From Sporanaerobacter acetigenes DSM 13106 (GTDB lineage Bacteria > Bacillota > Clostridia > Tissierellales > Sporanaerobacteraceae), in contig NZ_FQXR01000002.1 of NCBI RefSeq assembly GCF_900130025.1, positions 62,001-126,000 of the forward strand: a stretch of DNA of 64,000 nt, written 5' to 3'. The notes beneath the pieces are model-generated. The model saw only the letters and a list, made by a program, of their open reading frames with translations, did not search any database and was not told where the DNA came from. Made by a program: the position numbers and the translations under genes. This document shows positions 37,549-46,948 of the stretch, in pieces. Position 1 is the first letter of the stretch. Every line of letters begins with the position of its first letter.

Positions 37549-38709
37549 TTATTGAACTAAACTAATTATCTTCTTAGTTCCCTCATCCATATCTTTAGCA
37601 GTAAATATATTAAGTTTTGAATCCTTTATTATTTCCATACCTAAATCCATATTTGTTCCTTCCAATCTAATTACAAGTGGAATATTTAATGCCAACTCTT
37701 TAGTTGCATTTACAATTCCCTTGGCAATAACATCACATTTCATTATTCCGCCAAATATATTGACAAAAATCCCCTTAACTCTGGAATCAGATATTATTAT
37801 TTTAAATGCATTGGTTACATTTTCTTCTGTTGCTCCTCCTCCAACATCTAAAAAGTTTGCTGGTTCTCCCCCATAATACTTGATAGTATCCATTGTAGCC
37901 ATTGCCAATCCTGCTCCATTAACTACACATCCAATATTGCCGTCCAAAGATATATATGACAATCCATACTTTGATGCTTCTATCTCTTTTTCATTTTCTT
38001 CACTTAAATCCCTATAATTACATATATCTCTATTTCTATATAGACCATTTTCATCAAAGTTCATTTTTGCATCTAAAGCTAACAATTGTTTATCTTCCGT
38101 TACTACTAAAGGATTTATTTCTAGCAGTGTACAATCTTTATCTACAAAACATTTATATAAATTCATAACAACCTCTACAAATTGATTTATCAACTCCTGT
38201 GGAATATTGATATTAAGGCCTATCCTCTTAGCTTGGAATTCTAATACTCCAAGTAATGGATCAATAGATTCTGTAAATATCATATCAGGCTTTTCTTTTG
38301 ATATTTCTTCAATATCAGTTCCACCTTCTTCAGAAGCTATAAGAGTTATCTTTGACTTTTCTCTATCTAAAACAAAAGCTAAGTAGTATTCTTTAAAAAT
38401 ATCGCAACCTTCTTCAATCAAAACAGCCTTTACTTTCTTTCCTTTAGGCCCAGTTTGAGGTGTCACTAAGATTTTACCTATTAACTCTTTAGAATACTTC
38501 TTGACATCATCTATTGAATTTGCTATTTTTATACCTCCAGCCTTTCCCCTACCTCCAGCATGAATTTGTGATTTCACTACTGCAATATCAGTACCTATTC
38601 TCCAAGCAGCTCTCTCAGCATCTTCTGGATCATAAATAACTCTACCATTAGGTACTGGTATACAGAAGCTTCTCAATATCTCTTTTGCTTGATACTCATG
38701 AATATTCAT
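37549..38709 (-). CDS. sucC: succinate--CoA ligase, ADP-forming, beta subunit
   Basis: ATP-grasp subunit of succinyl-CoA synthetase, 386 residues from ATG 38709 (preceded by GGGAGGG). Visible: [15 protein letters not shown] at the start, [22 protein letters not shown] and the C-terminal [17 protein letters not shown]. Transcription would pass a cobalamin riboswitch and two terminators first, so low B12 should raise its expression. The upstream codons to 38778 overlap the terminator and are not coding. Confidence 0.95.
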   Translation of the reverse strand: MNIHEYQAKEILRSFCIPVPNGRVIYDPEDAERAAWRIGTDIAVVKSQIHAGGRGKAGGIKIANSIDDVKKYSKELIGKILVTPQTGPKGKKVKAVLIEEGCDIFKEYYLAFVLDREKSKITLIASEEGGTDIEEISKEKPDMIFTESIDPLLGVLEFQAKRIGLNINIPQELINQFVEVVMNLYKCFVDKDCTLLEINPLVVTEDKQLLALDAKMNFDENGLYRNRDICNYRDLSEENEKEIEASKYGLSYISLDGNIGCVVNGAGLAMATMDTIKYYGGEPANFLDVGGGATEENVTNAFKIIISDSRVKGIFVNIFGGIMKCDVIAKGIVNATKELALNIPLVIRLEGTNMDLGMEIIKDSKLNIFTAKDMDEGTKKIISLVQ

Positions 38710-38742
38710 ACTTTTCCCTCCCATTTCTTGTAGTATAAAATG

Positions 38743-38770
38743 AAAAAACTCAGCAAAAATTTGCTGAGTT
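38743..38770 (-). terminator. riboswitch-controlled terminator (proximal to sucC)
   Basis: AACTCAGC / GCTGAGTT with an AAATTTTT loop, followed by TTTT. Located 35 nt before the sucC start. Confidence 0.85.
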
Positions 38771-38796
38771 ATTACCACGGGATTGTAGACATAAAG

Positions 38797-38824
38797 AAAA
38801 AAATCTTTCTATTGTTATAGAAAG
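38797..38824 (-). terminator. riboswitch-controlled terminator (distal)
   Basis: CTTTCTA / TAGAAAG, 6-nt loop, followed by A then seven T on the minus strand. Weaker stem than the second terminator; the pair could give a tight off state. Confidence 0.65.
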
Positions 38825-38899
38825 AGCATTATTAATAATCAGATTAAGCACACATATTTAATACATATGAATAAATCATATGCTTAACCTACTTTTAAT

Positions 38900-39095
38900 A
38901 GCATCTCCCCATCCTCGTGAGTAATAAACAGCTTTTCCCATTGGCAGGTCTCCTGACTTAAGAATAACAAACCTTAAACCTTCCCATACTTTTAAGTACA
39001 GTGGTAAACTTAAGGTTCTATCTATCACAGTGGCGGGACCGTGTCGGAATTCAACCGAACTTCCCTTTTAAACAATCATTAAGATTGTACCAAAT
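38900..39095 (-). promoter_or_regulatory. cobalamin riboswitch
   Basis: The minus strand contains the B12 box AGTCAGGAGACCTGCC (38958-38943) and the upstream core ACGGTCCCGCCACTGTGA near 39042-39025, preceded by AAGGGAAG and GAATTCCG. This order and spacing are the classical AdoCbl/cobalamin aptamer. Two terminators between it and sucC make transcriptional control likely (ligand switches off). Confidence 0.95.
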
Positions 39096-39120
39096 GGTCA
39101 CTATATTAAATTCTAAATAG

Positions 39121-39149
39121 ATACTATCATGAAAAATTATAACTGTCAA
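39121..39149 (-). promoter_or_regulatory. promoter of the cobalamin-riboswitch transcript
   Basis: TTGACA (39149-39144) and TAGTAT (39126-39121) with a 17-bp spacer on the minus strand. It overlaps the end of the upstream spoVB-like pseudogene, so sucCD are transcribed from here. Confidence 0.75.
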
Positions 39150-40325
39150 TTGATATGTCGAAAACGAAACTTTACTATACTTCTCAATGTAACTAAATCT
39201 AACAAAAATATAACAAAAATTCGAAGATAAAATCCAATAAAGAAACCATTAATACCAAATTTAGGGTTCCCAACAAGAAAATATACTAAAAGTAGTTGAA
39301 TACTCATGCCTATCAATCGATTTATTGTTATAGCAGTATGTTTGTTTAGACCTTGAAGAATGCCAGAGAAAGTATGCTGTAGTGCCATAAATACAGTGCT
39401 ATAGCTAAGAATTCGTAAATATTCTCCTACTTTTTTATCATTATATAGAAAAACAGCTAATGGTTCAGAGAAAAGTCTATAAAGAATAGATAATGGAATA
39501 GATATAATTAAGGTGATTTTAATAGCAAACAATATATCCGCTTTCATATTTCTATAGTTTTTCAAAGCCATTTGCTCAGATAAACTAGGAACAATATTAA
39601 TAACCAGTGATTGTTAAGGGTCCTGCTATTTTTATTATTTGATTTAATATATCAATTGAATTTAATTGTATATAACAAGGATAAGAAGATTTTTTATTTT
39701 CCCTTTTATAAGCAAGTATTAGCCAAATTAATCCGAAAAACTCACCAATACTTATTCCACATATAGCTACTAAGACTCCAAATTCCAGTTCTACAGGATA
39801 AGAATAGTGGAGGAATCCTAAAACAATCAAAAACCTAGATACATTATTGATAATTTCAGAAACACTAGCTACTCCAACCTTCTTGAGTCCATAATAATAT
39901 CCTCTTATAACAGAGTTAATAGATATAATAATTATTATTGGAACGAGAAAATATATAGACTGTAGCATATTTCTATTTTTAAATATTTTCTCACTGATAG
40001 GATTACTTAAACAAACAAGAATAAAGCTAAGTACAATTGAAAGGATGAAATTTAATATAATTGAAAACTTAAGTATTTGGTAAACATTTTCTTTATGATT
40101 CTTTGAATTTTCTTGTGCAACTAATTGAGATACTGCCATAGGAACTCCAGCAGTAGTTATAATCATAAATATCATAAGAACAGACATTGACATTTGAAAT
40201 AGTCCCATTGCCTCTGCTCCAATTAAATTTGACAACAAAACATCATAACTAAATCCAATAAATGCTATGATGAAGTTCATTGCAGTCATTAAAATTGACC
40301 CATATACAAAGGAAGACTTTTTCAA
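39146..40325 (-). pseudogene. spoVB/MATE-like polysaccharide flippase, internally deleted
   Basis: Two reading frames together give most of a SpoVB-type membrane protein: 40325-39597 (FVYGSILMTAMNFIIAFIG to IKIAGPLTITGY) and 39599-39146 (LVINIVPSLSEQMALKNY to the C-terminus). In intact relatives about 50-60 residues lie between these two blocks. Here they are fused at the sequence ACAATCACTGGTTATTAAT, with a frame change. The 5' start is TTG 40325 after GAGGTGATC. The gene is therefore broken by a deletion of roughly 160-180 bp. Confidence 0.85.
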
Positions 40326-40359
40326 CAGATCACCTCGTCAGCTTTAGCCATATAATCAT

Positions 40360-40707
40360 TTATATTCTTGTAAGTTTAAAGAAATACATACCTATTATTA
40401 CATATATTTCAAAACCATAGTCCATAACTCCCACTTCAATTGTAAAGTTATTAATTATTAAGTTCCCAAGATTTATTGTATCAATAATCTTCTTGTATAC
40501 AAACTCTACTCCACCAACTCTGGAAATAGTTTCTATAGTATCATCTTTCTCTATTGTAATGCCTAGCACATCAACCTTGTCCATTTTAAAAACAGTTCCT
40601 CCTGATCCAGTATCTATAAGTACATTGTCCAATACCATAGATTTGCCTTTATAAAAAATAGTAATTTTACAAAACGGAAATCCATATTTAAAATCTAACT
40701 TAACCAT
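40360..40707 (-). CDS. retropepsin-like (clan AA) aspartic protease
   Basis: A 115-residue single-domain protease of the bacterial retropepsin type: active site NVLIDTGSGGTVFKM, strand patterns as in PF13650, and IIGMYFF near the end where relatives have IIGMDFLL. The C-terminus stops early, after KLTRI; one frame over, the reading continues for another 15 codons, so a frameshift at the end is possible. ATG 40707 overlaps the upstream pseudogene stop by 8 nt. Function of such small proteases is not established. Confidence 0.72.
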   Translation of the reverse strand: MVKLDFKYGFPFCKITIFYKGKSMVLDNVLIDTGSGGTVFKMDKVDVLGITIEKDDTIETISRVGGVEFVYKKIIDTINLGNLIINNFTIEVGVMDYGFEIYVIIGMYFFKLTRI

Positions 40708-40966
40708 ACTTTCTAACCCCAATCCAATTTCTCTCTTCTATTTTTAATTCTTTATTGTTTGTGTGATAGACATACATTTCTCTACTTTTGTCTTTTTTAT
40801 GTTTTTGAGAGTATTCTTTAAGAGCATCCCTACCCTCATCAAATATATTAATCACTGAAAGTTATTCAATAACTCTTTGTCCTTCCTTAAAATATGCTTC
40901 TATGACCTCAAATAGTAACCATTTATTTGGGTGATTTACTCTTGCTTCTGACCATTTCAAAATCAT
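40700..40966 (-). pseudogene. small conserved gene upstream of the protease, with an in-frame stop
   Basis: Reads MILKWSEARVNHPNKW, then LLFEVIEAYFKEGQRVIE, then a TAA at 40862-40864, then LSVINIFDEGRDALKEY and so on to KIEERNWIGVRKYG, all in one frame. The sequence after the stop is fully gene-like, so this is a single nonsense change in an 88-residue protein, probably the usual partner of the protease. AAGGAGG precedes the start (TTG 40960 or ATG 40966). Confidence 0.8.
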
Positions 40967-41001
40967 CAACCTCCTTCGAAACACAAGTTCTTATTATTTA
41001 T

Positions 41002-41030
41002 ATTATACTTTATATTGAAATATTTGTCAT
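41002..41030 (-). promoter_or_regulatory. promoter of the retropepsin pair
   Basis: ATGACA (41030-41025) and TATAAT (41007-41002), 17-bp spacer. The stretch 41031-41148 otherwise holds only a short plus-strand remnant GTG-start frame (41064-41117) behind GAGGTGAG. Confidence 0.65.
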
Positions 41031-41148
41031 TATAGAACGCTCGTTTTTATTGAGGTGAGCAATGTGGAAGAATTAAATTTATTTAAAAATATAATTTTCC
41101 AAGCAAGAAATACATAAATCATTGATGTCATTACCTTGACACGATGGG

Positions 41149-41588
41149 TTATACTTTATTTATTATATTTTGATTAAATATACTTCCTATCTTTACTTTA
41201 AAAAATTCATCTTCCCTAATCATCGCATTATAAGGCTGCGATGTAAACTCAATAATTGTGTTAACTACATGATCAAAATTAAGTTCATATCTTAATATTT
41301 TCTTACAAAAATTATCCCATCTTTTTTGCATTTCGACATCTTTAGTTAACCTTGCAATAACAGCTACAGAATCTTTTTCATATGGTGTTCCCCCACATCT
41401 AAATCATTCGAATAGTTCTTTAAAAGATAATCTGCATCAACTGTTGGACTTGTGGTAAATCCACTAATGGAATATAGTAAAAATCCACCCTTAAGAATAA
41501 GATTTTCTTTATATTTTGATTCAGAAAGTCTCCTAATAAATTCCTCTTGGCAAAATAGATTTAATAATTATTTTCGCTTTTGTCATTT
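41149..41588 (-). pseudogene. AbiEii/AbiGii-type nucleotidyltransferase toxin remnant
   Basis: Fragments in different frames match the family: LLNLFCQEEFIRRLSESKY, ENLILKGGFLLYSISG, TVDADYLLKNYSNDLDVG, then KDSVAVIARLTKDVEMQKRW and the C-terminal NFCKKILRYELNFDHVVNTI. KGG and the DxD-like D-A-D are the nucleotidyltransferase core of type IV toxins. The middle of the protein is missing and the frame shifts, so it is inactive. No AbiEi antitoxin is seen. Confidence 0.7.
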
Positions 41589-42247
41589 TATTTCTCCCAT
41601 ATCAATACTGCATTTTCTAATAGTGTATCCCAATTGTTTTCCTTTTCAAAAATTTCTCTTGCATCAAAATCTGCATAGTAAATTGCGTCCACATTTTCTT
41701 TCTTATCCAATGGGAAGATAAACCTACGTTCATCACGGGTTTCTTCTTGATTAATCAACTTTCTTGTATGTGATTTTGCAAATGTTTCAGTATAATATAA
41801 AAAGATAACATTTTTTTCTTTACCGTCGATTTTGAGCGTAATAGGATGCGTAGCTGCTACAGAATAATAACTTACTCCATAATAATGAGAAACAAGCATA
41901 TCGTCGTCCTGTGTTTCAATTTTAATCAACGATTCCTCATAAGGTACAACCTTATTGTGATGGAAGCTAAAAGAAAAAACTCCAAACAGGATTAAACCTG
42001 TAAGTATAATAGATAAACCTGAAATAATAAGTTTTTTATTTCTCAACTTTTTTTTGAAGCCCTTAATAAGGGGAGCTTCTTTTTCAGCTGGAATAAATAT
42101 TTCTTGTTTCATTAACTTAACTTCTTTTTTACATTCTTCACAATGCTCTAAATGTTCTTCTACCATTTCCTTAGTATCATCGCTTACAACCCCATCAACA
42201 TAAAGAGGTAAAATATCTTTAATTATATTACAATTGATCTCTTTCAT
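41588..42247 (-). CDS. anti-sigma factor with zinc-finger domain
   Basis: A 219-residue membrane-bound partner of the sigma factor just upstream. N-terminal zf-HC2-like motif: VEEHLEHCEECKKEVKLM (H-x3-C-x2-C). One membrane segment at about 75-95 (LIISGLSIILTGLILFGVFS), then a 120-residue outer domain I do not recognise. Its start overlaps the sigma gene by 20 nt, so the proteins are coupled. Confidence 0.88.
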   Translation of the reverse strand: MKEINCNIIKDILPLYVDGVVSDDTKEMVEEHLEHCEECKKEVKLMKQEIFIPAEKEAPLIKGFKKKLRNKKLIISGLSIILTGLILFGVFSFSFHHNKVVPYEESLIKIETQDDDMLVSHYYGVSYYSVAATHPITLKIDGKEKNVIFLYYTETFAKSHTRKLINQEETRDERRFIFPLDKKENVDAIYYADFDAREIFEKENNWDTLLENAVLIWEK

Positions 42248-42731
42248 TGTTCATCCCCTCCATATATTCAATAACTTGCTTTCTTGCTCTGTGATAAGTC
42301 ACCCTTGCCCATCCAGAGCTTTTCCCAAAGAGCTTGCCTATTTTCTCAAAGGGCAATTCGCCAAACACTCGTAGAAAAAAAACTTCTTTATAGGGTTCTT
42401 CCATAGTGTGAAGAAACTGATGGATGATAAAGGCATCTTCTTCATTCACAAGATGTTCTGATATAATGACTCCCGTATCAAATATATCATCAAGTGAATC
42501 ATTGCCAATTTTATTCTTTCTTTTCTTTTGATATGAAAAATAAGTGTTTTTTGCAATTGTAAATAACCAAGCTCGAATATCTTTGGAGCCATCGAAGCTA
42601 TTAATGGACTTCAATGCTTTAAAAAATGCTTCTTGTGTAACTTCCTCCGCTATATTCTCATCGCCAGATAAAGACCTTATATATAAAAACACCTCCCGAA
42701 AATACAGATAATATATCTCCTCGAAGTCCAT
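42228..42731 (-). CDS. ECF-type RNA polymerase sigma factor
   Basis: A 167-residue extracytoplasmic-function sigma. Region 2 reads GDENIAEEVTQEAFFKALKSI and AWLFTIAKNTYFSYQKKRK; region 4 is EPYKEVFFLRVFGELPFEKIGKLFGKS then WARVTYHRARKQV. Controlled by the anti-sigma factor encoded next. Upstream sequence contains GTAACGAAAGCATATTTCGG, which could be its own promoter; not verified. Gap 42732-42893 is AT-rich. Confidence 0.92.
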   Translation of the reverse strand: MDFEEIYYLYFREVFLYIRSLSGDENIAEEVTQEAFFKALKSINSFDGSKDIRAWLFTIAKNTYFSYQKKRKNKIGNDSLDDIFDTGVIISEHLVNEEDAFIIHQFLHTMEEPYKEVFFLRVFGELPFEKIGKLFGKSSGWARVTYHRARKQVIEYMEGMNNERDQL

Positions 42732-42886
42732 GCCTTTTCACTCCCTTCACTTATATAACTTCCGAAATATGCTTTCGTTACAATATATTTAAATGATAAA
42801 TTACAAGTTTTATTCTAATATAACATAATCTCCAAAGCAGTTTATAGATATTAGCTATAATTATATTGATTGAATTATTTCTAAAC

Positions 42887-42926
42887 AAAAAAACCAGTCA
42901 AGATTTCCGCTTTAAATCTCAACTGG
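42887..42926 (-). terminator. terminator of the TolB-like lipoprotein gene
   Basis: CCAGTTGAGATTT / AAATCTTGACTGG with a 7-nt loop followed by seven T. It lies about 60 nt past the lipoprotein stop. Confidence 0.85.
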
Positions 42927-42985
42927 CTTCCTTTTAATTAATTATAATAGCACGTTCCCAAGGAGCTGTGTCTAATATCTTTCCT

Positions 42986-44323
42986 TTAACGTGCACTACA
43001 AAATATATCCATACTCTTTTCCGTCTCTAGATATCCATAAAACCCAAAGGCACTGCCTTCATTGTGATAGTCAAGTATAATATTATCTGCTAATATTTCT
43101 TCCTTTCCATCAACTAGCTTTATTAGACTGTAATATCCATTGCCTTTATATCTACTAAATAATATTTCATCTTTAGATATACTTATAGGCATGAAATCGA
43201 AATAATCCCCTTTTGTTATTTTCTTTGTCTTTGAAGTTTTTATATCTACTTCGTAAATATTGTGTGGTTGATTTTCCCAATCATCATACGCCTTGTTAAA
43301 GTCCATTTCCCAAACATCCTCTAAACTTTTAGTTGCTGAATATAATAATTTTTCTCCATCTAGCGTAAAACTTGGAGTCATAGCAACCAAATCCTTATAC
43401 ATAAATTTAATTGTTTTATATGTTTTATCCTTATTTATGTCTACTAAGATAACTTCTTTATTCATAATCATATCCCTATTGCCACCTTCAATTAGACCAA
43501 TTAAATTGTTATACTTTGGATTTATAGATAAATGGTTTTTATGAGGTAATGTTGCTATATCTGTAAACTCTGTATGTGTCTTTTCCTCCACATCATATAT
43601 CCCTATGCCTATTCCATCTGCACTCAATGAAGCTGAAGCAGGTTTCTCCATAATATAAATATACTTTCCATCTTCTGTTACATCCCATATAGCAGGGTCA
43701 TATCCAATCATTTCATCAGTGGATTTCCGGCCCTCTATTATTATATTTGTTGAAAATGTCTTGTTTTTTGAATCATACTCATTTAAATTTACTTCTATGA
43801 TACCATTATTGACAGCAAAATCTCCTTCTCCCGTCGTCCATTTGCTTATCTTTATGCCATAAATAATATTTCTATTAGATGCTTTAAAATTATCATAGTA
43901 GTATTCGTCTAAATGTTTAGTTTTTTCTTTGGTCAATACATTAAACATTGTAAACCCTGGTTCATTAGTAGCATACACTATAGTTTTATCATCTGTCCAA
44001 TCATAGGAAACAATTTTATCTGCTATTTTTTCATACTTCTTTTCTTTCATATCATATATATAAAGACTATCTTTATTGGTATAGGCTATGTAATCTCCAG
44101 ATTTTGAAATAATGGGATAGCTAAATTCTTTTCCTTCATGAACTTCAGTCTCTTCTCCATTATTTAAATAAGAAAAATATAGTCCATCTTCTTTGGTATA
44201 TACTATAAAAGAATCATTCTCTCCTATAGACTTGTTAGGCATATTAGCGCAAGCTACAAGAAATCCAGATACTAACACTAAAATTAAAAGAAAAATTAGA
44301 ATTTTGTAACGCAAAATAGACAT
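42986..44323 (-). CDS. lipoprotein with TolB-like beta-propeller
   Basis: A 445-residue surface lipoprotein: leader LIFLLILVLVSGFLVACAN (lipobox VACA). The rest has repeated short strands such as FIVYTKEDGLYFSYL, YIAYTNKDSLYIYDM, TIVYATNEPGFTMF and KLLYSATKSLEDV, giving a TolB-type propeller. Probably a binding protein at the cell surface; ligand unknown. A terminator follows. Confidence 0.78.
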   Translation of the reverse strand: MSILRYKILIFLLILVLVSGFLVACANMPNKSIGENDSFIVYTKEDGLYFSYLNNGEETEVHEGKEFSYPIISKSGDYIAYTNKDSLYIYDMKEKKYEKIADKIVSYDWTDDKTIVYATNEPGFTMFNVLTKEKTKHLDEYYYDNFKASNRNIIYGIKISKWTTGEGDFAVNNGIIEVNLNEYDSKNKTFSTNIIIEGRKSTDEMIGYDPAIWDVTEDGKYIYIMEKPASASLSADGIGIGIYDVEEKTHTEFTDIATLPHKNHLSINPKYNNLIGLIEGGNRDMIMNKEVILVDINKDKTYKTIKFMYKDLVAMTPSFTLDGEKLLYSATKSLEDVWEMDFNKAYDDWENQPHNIYEVDIKTSKTKKITKGDYFDFMPISISKDEILFSRYKGNGYYSLIKLVDGKEEILADNIILDYHNEGSAFGFYGYLETEKSMDIFCSAR

Positions 44324-44428
44324 ATTAACACCTCCAATCTAAATTTTGTTTTAATACTGGGCAACATAAAAGCCGCCACATACACAGGCGGAGTCGGATG
44401 GAAAACTAGTTTTATGGTAATTTTAGTT

Positions 44429-44680
44429 TCATCGAACTTTTATATTTTTTGATGTCATTCCTTTGACACGAGGAGTTATACCTAATAATGAGTTATTTGC
44501 TGATTTAGAACGAATCAAAAAATCTAAGCCTATAAGCGCATTAATTCTATCATTCGGATCAATAACACCAAAATCCAATTTGATATCTTTTAAAACTAAA
44601 CTTCCAAATATTCTGTTGCAATAATTGTATGGAAGGCTCCTATATCTATTATTACATCATCTATAATAGTTGGAGGCCAT
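44429..44680 (-). pseudogene. second retropepsin-like protease remnant
   Basis: In two frames: DDVIIDIGAFHTIIAT (active-site DxGA) up to about 44600, then RIFGSLVLKDIKLDFGVID, NDRINALIGLDFLIRSKSA to a TGA at 44429. The strand blocks between these parts are missing, so the gene is deleted internally. The tail GITPRVKGMTS resembles the sequence near 41122-41155. The rest of 44324-44428 contains a hairpin at 44371-44391 (GCCGCCACA / TACACAGGCGGAG) and nothing else clear. Confidence 0.7.
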
Positions 44681-46234
44681 TTGACTTAATTTATCTATTA
44701 TTATTATCATTATGGATATACCAAGAAGTAGAAAACCTACCTTTCCCCAATTTCTCCACGTTATATTCATAACTAATGTAGTACCTATTCCACCAGCACC
44801 TATTACTCCTAGAATAGTAGAATTTCTAATATTTGATTCTAATCTGTATAATGCCAATCTAATAAATGTTGGAAATGTATGAGGTAGTAGTCCATGTCTA
44901 TAAGACTGCAAATTAGTTGCTCCTGTTGTTGTTATGCTATCTTGTATGTTTTTCCCCTCATTTTCCAGTACTTCACTATACATTTTGGTAAGCACACCCG
45001 TTGTATAAATACTAAGAGCCATAGCTCCAGCCATAGGGCCTGGTCCTACTCCCCTGAAAAATATTATTGCTGTCACAATTGGCGGAAATGTCCTTAAAAT
45101 ATTTATAACTCCCTTTAAAAATATAGAAACTCCTTTGCTAGGTGAGGTATTGTATGCAGTTAGATATGAAAGAACTAAAGCAAATAATCCCCCCACTATT
45201 GTGGCAAATACAGCTATAAAGAAGCTTTCTAATATTCCCTCTATAAGCTTAGGAAAACAAGTGGGGTCTATTCTTATCATTCTCGATATAACATCTTTGC
45301 CCTGTCCTAATCCTAATATAAATCTATCATAGGTAATATTTAAAGATTTAAAAGCAAATAAAAATAGTATTATCAATAAAATAGGTATATAAAAAATCTT
45401 AAATACCTGAAATTTTTTATAGTTATCAATAGATTTAAATCTTATAGCTTTTTTTATAAGATATTTTCTAACAAATAAACTCAGTAAATCTATAATCAAA
45501 ATTGTAAAAAACAAAATCAATATCAATGTGGATAAATTGTCATATCTAAGATGATTTAAATCTCTCCACATAATCTGGCCTATTCCTCCAGCACCTACTA
45601 ATCCTAAAATAGTTGCACCGCGGATATTTGTCTCAAGTACAATAAAAAAAACAGAAATAGATAATTCCAATATATGAGGTAAAACACAATACCTTAAAAC
45701 TTGTGTAGAATTAGCACCTACTGATTTAATTGAATTTAATTGATTTTCTTTAATTCCTTCAATATATTCTCTAAATAATTTTAATGATATCAAAAATGCA
45801 ATGATAGTAAGGGCAACTATTCCTGAAAATTTTCCTACACTAAATATACTCACTAAAATCGCTGCCCATATTAAACTTGGTATAGTTCTAAGAAAAGAAA
45901 ATACTCCGCTTAATATGGCTGATGCATACCTATTTGGAGCAATATTGTCTGCAATTAAAAGAGAAAAAGGCAATGCTACCAGTACACCTAAAATAGATGA
46001 TACTATAGCAATTTGAATTGTTTCAATTAGTTTGTCAAATGCTTCTACCCCATAAGATATATTTGGCCTTAGCATTCTCTGGAAAAGATTGAACATGCTA
46101 GGTATACCTTTATGTAATTTTACAAAATCAAATTCCACCTTAAATCCAAGAAAAATCAAAATAGCAATTGCTCCTAAAAAATATAAGCTTTTATATATTT
46201 TATTCTTGGCTATATAATTCTTTAAGGAGTTCAT
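44657..46234 (-). CDS. phnE: phosphonate-type ABC permease, double-length PhnE
   Basis: A 525-residue inner-membrane permease made of two PhnE-like halves in one chain. Each half has the EAA-like loop: VGANSTQVLRYCVLPHILEL (first) and TGATNLQSYRHGLLPHTFPT (second), each followed by AG-GGIG. Most PhnE are about 270 residues, so this is a tandem form. Imports phosphonate, phosphite or related P compounds with PhnC and PhnD. Its start overlaps phnC by 35 nt. Confidence 0.9.
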   Translation of the reverse strand: MNSLKNYIAKNKIYKSLYFLGAIAILIFLGFKVEFDFVKLHKGIPSMFNLFQRMLRPNISYGVEAFDKLIETIQIAIVSSILGVLVALPFSLLIADNIAPNRYASAILSGVFSFLRTIPSLIWAAILVSIFSVGKFSGIVALTIIAFLISLKLFREYIEGIKENQLNSIKSVGANSTQVLRYCVLPHILELSISVFFIVLETNIRGATILGLVGAGGIGQIMWRDLNHLRYDNLSTLILILFFTILIIDLLSLFVRKYLIKKAIRFKSIDNYKKFQVFKIFYIPILLIILFLFAFKSLNITYDRFILGLGQGKDVISRMIRIDPTCFPKLIEGILESFFIAVFATIVGGLFALVLSYLTAYNTSPSKGVSIFLKGVINILRTFPPIVTAIIFFRGVGPGPMAGAMALSIYTTGVLTKMYSEVLENEGKNIQDSITTTGATNLQSYRHGLLPHTFPTFIRLALYRLESNIRNSTILGVIGAGGIGTTLVMNITWRNWGKVGFLLLGISIMIIIIDKLSQMASNYYR

Positions 46235-46946
46235 CTCTCAAATCACCCACTTCCCCATCATAGAGAATTTTACCATTCTTAAGAGCTATAATCCTATGAC
46301 AGTACTTCTTTGCCAAATTTACATCATGAAGATTAATCATTATAGTAATATTTTTCTCATCATTAATAACCTTAAAATAATCCATTATACTTTGAGAAGT
46401 AGCTATGTCTAAGCTAGATACTGGCTCATCTGCTAAAATAATCTTTGGTTCCTGACAAAGAGTCTTCGCAATAGCTACTCTTTGCTTTTGTCCTCCACTT
46501 AACTCTTCTGCCCTTTCAAACATCTTTTTACTTAAACCTACTTGTTTTAATGCATTGCTTGCACTTTCATAGTCTTCATCATTGAACAATCCAAAAAAAG
46601 ACTTTAAGGAAGACTTGTATCCAAGCCTTCCAATTAACACATTGTCTATGACAGTAGACTTTTCAATTAAGTTATAATCTTGAAAAACAAATCCTATCTG
46701 TCTTCTTATATTTCTAAGCTGAGAATTATTTAGCTTTGTAATATCTACATCATCTATGTATACCTTACCACTTAGAGGTTTAACTAATAAGTTTATAGAC
46801 TTCAGCAAAGTAGATTTCCCACTACCAGAAGAGCCTATTATACCTACAAATTCTCCTTGTTTAATTTCTGTATTTATATTATCTATTGCTAATGTTTTGC
46901 CATCATAGGAAACAGTTAAATCTTCTATTTTAAGCATTGCACTCAC
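46200..46946 (-). CDS. phnC: phosphonate-type ABC ATPase
   Basis: A 248-residue ATPase: Walker A GIIGSSGSGKSTLLKSI, signature ELSGGQKQRVAIAKTL, Walker B IILADEPVSSLD and the final H-loop NLHDVNLAKKYC. Powers the PhnE permease. Starts 2 nt after the phnD stop. Confidence 0.93.
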   Translation of the reverse strand: MSAMLKIEDLTVSYDGKTLAIDNINTEIKQGEFVGIIGSSGSGKSTLLKSINLLVKPLSGKVYIDDVDITKLNNSQLRNIRRQIGFVFQDYNLIEKSTVIDNVLIGRLGYKSSLKSFFGLFNDEDYESASNALKQVGLSKKMFERAEELSGGQKQRVAIAKTLCQEPKIILADEPVSSLDIATSQSIMDYFKVINDEKNITIMINLHDVNLAKKYCHRIIALKNGKILYDGEVGDLRDELLKELYSQE

Positions 46947-46948
46947 TC

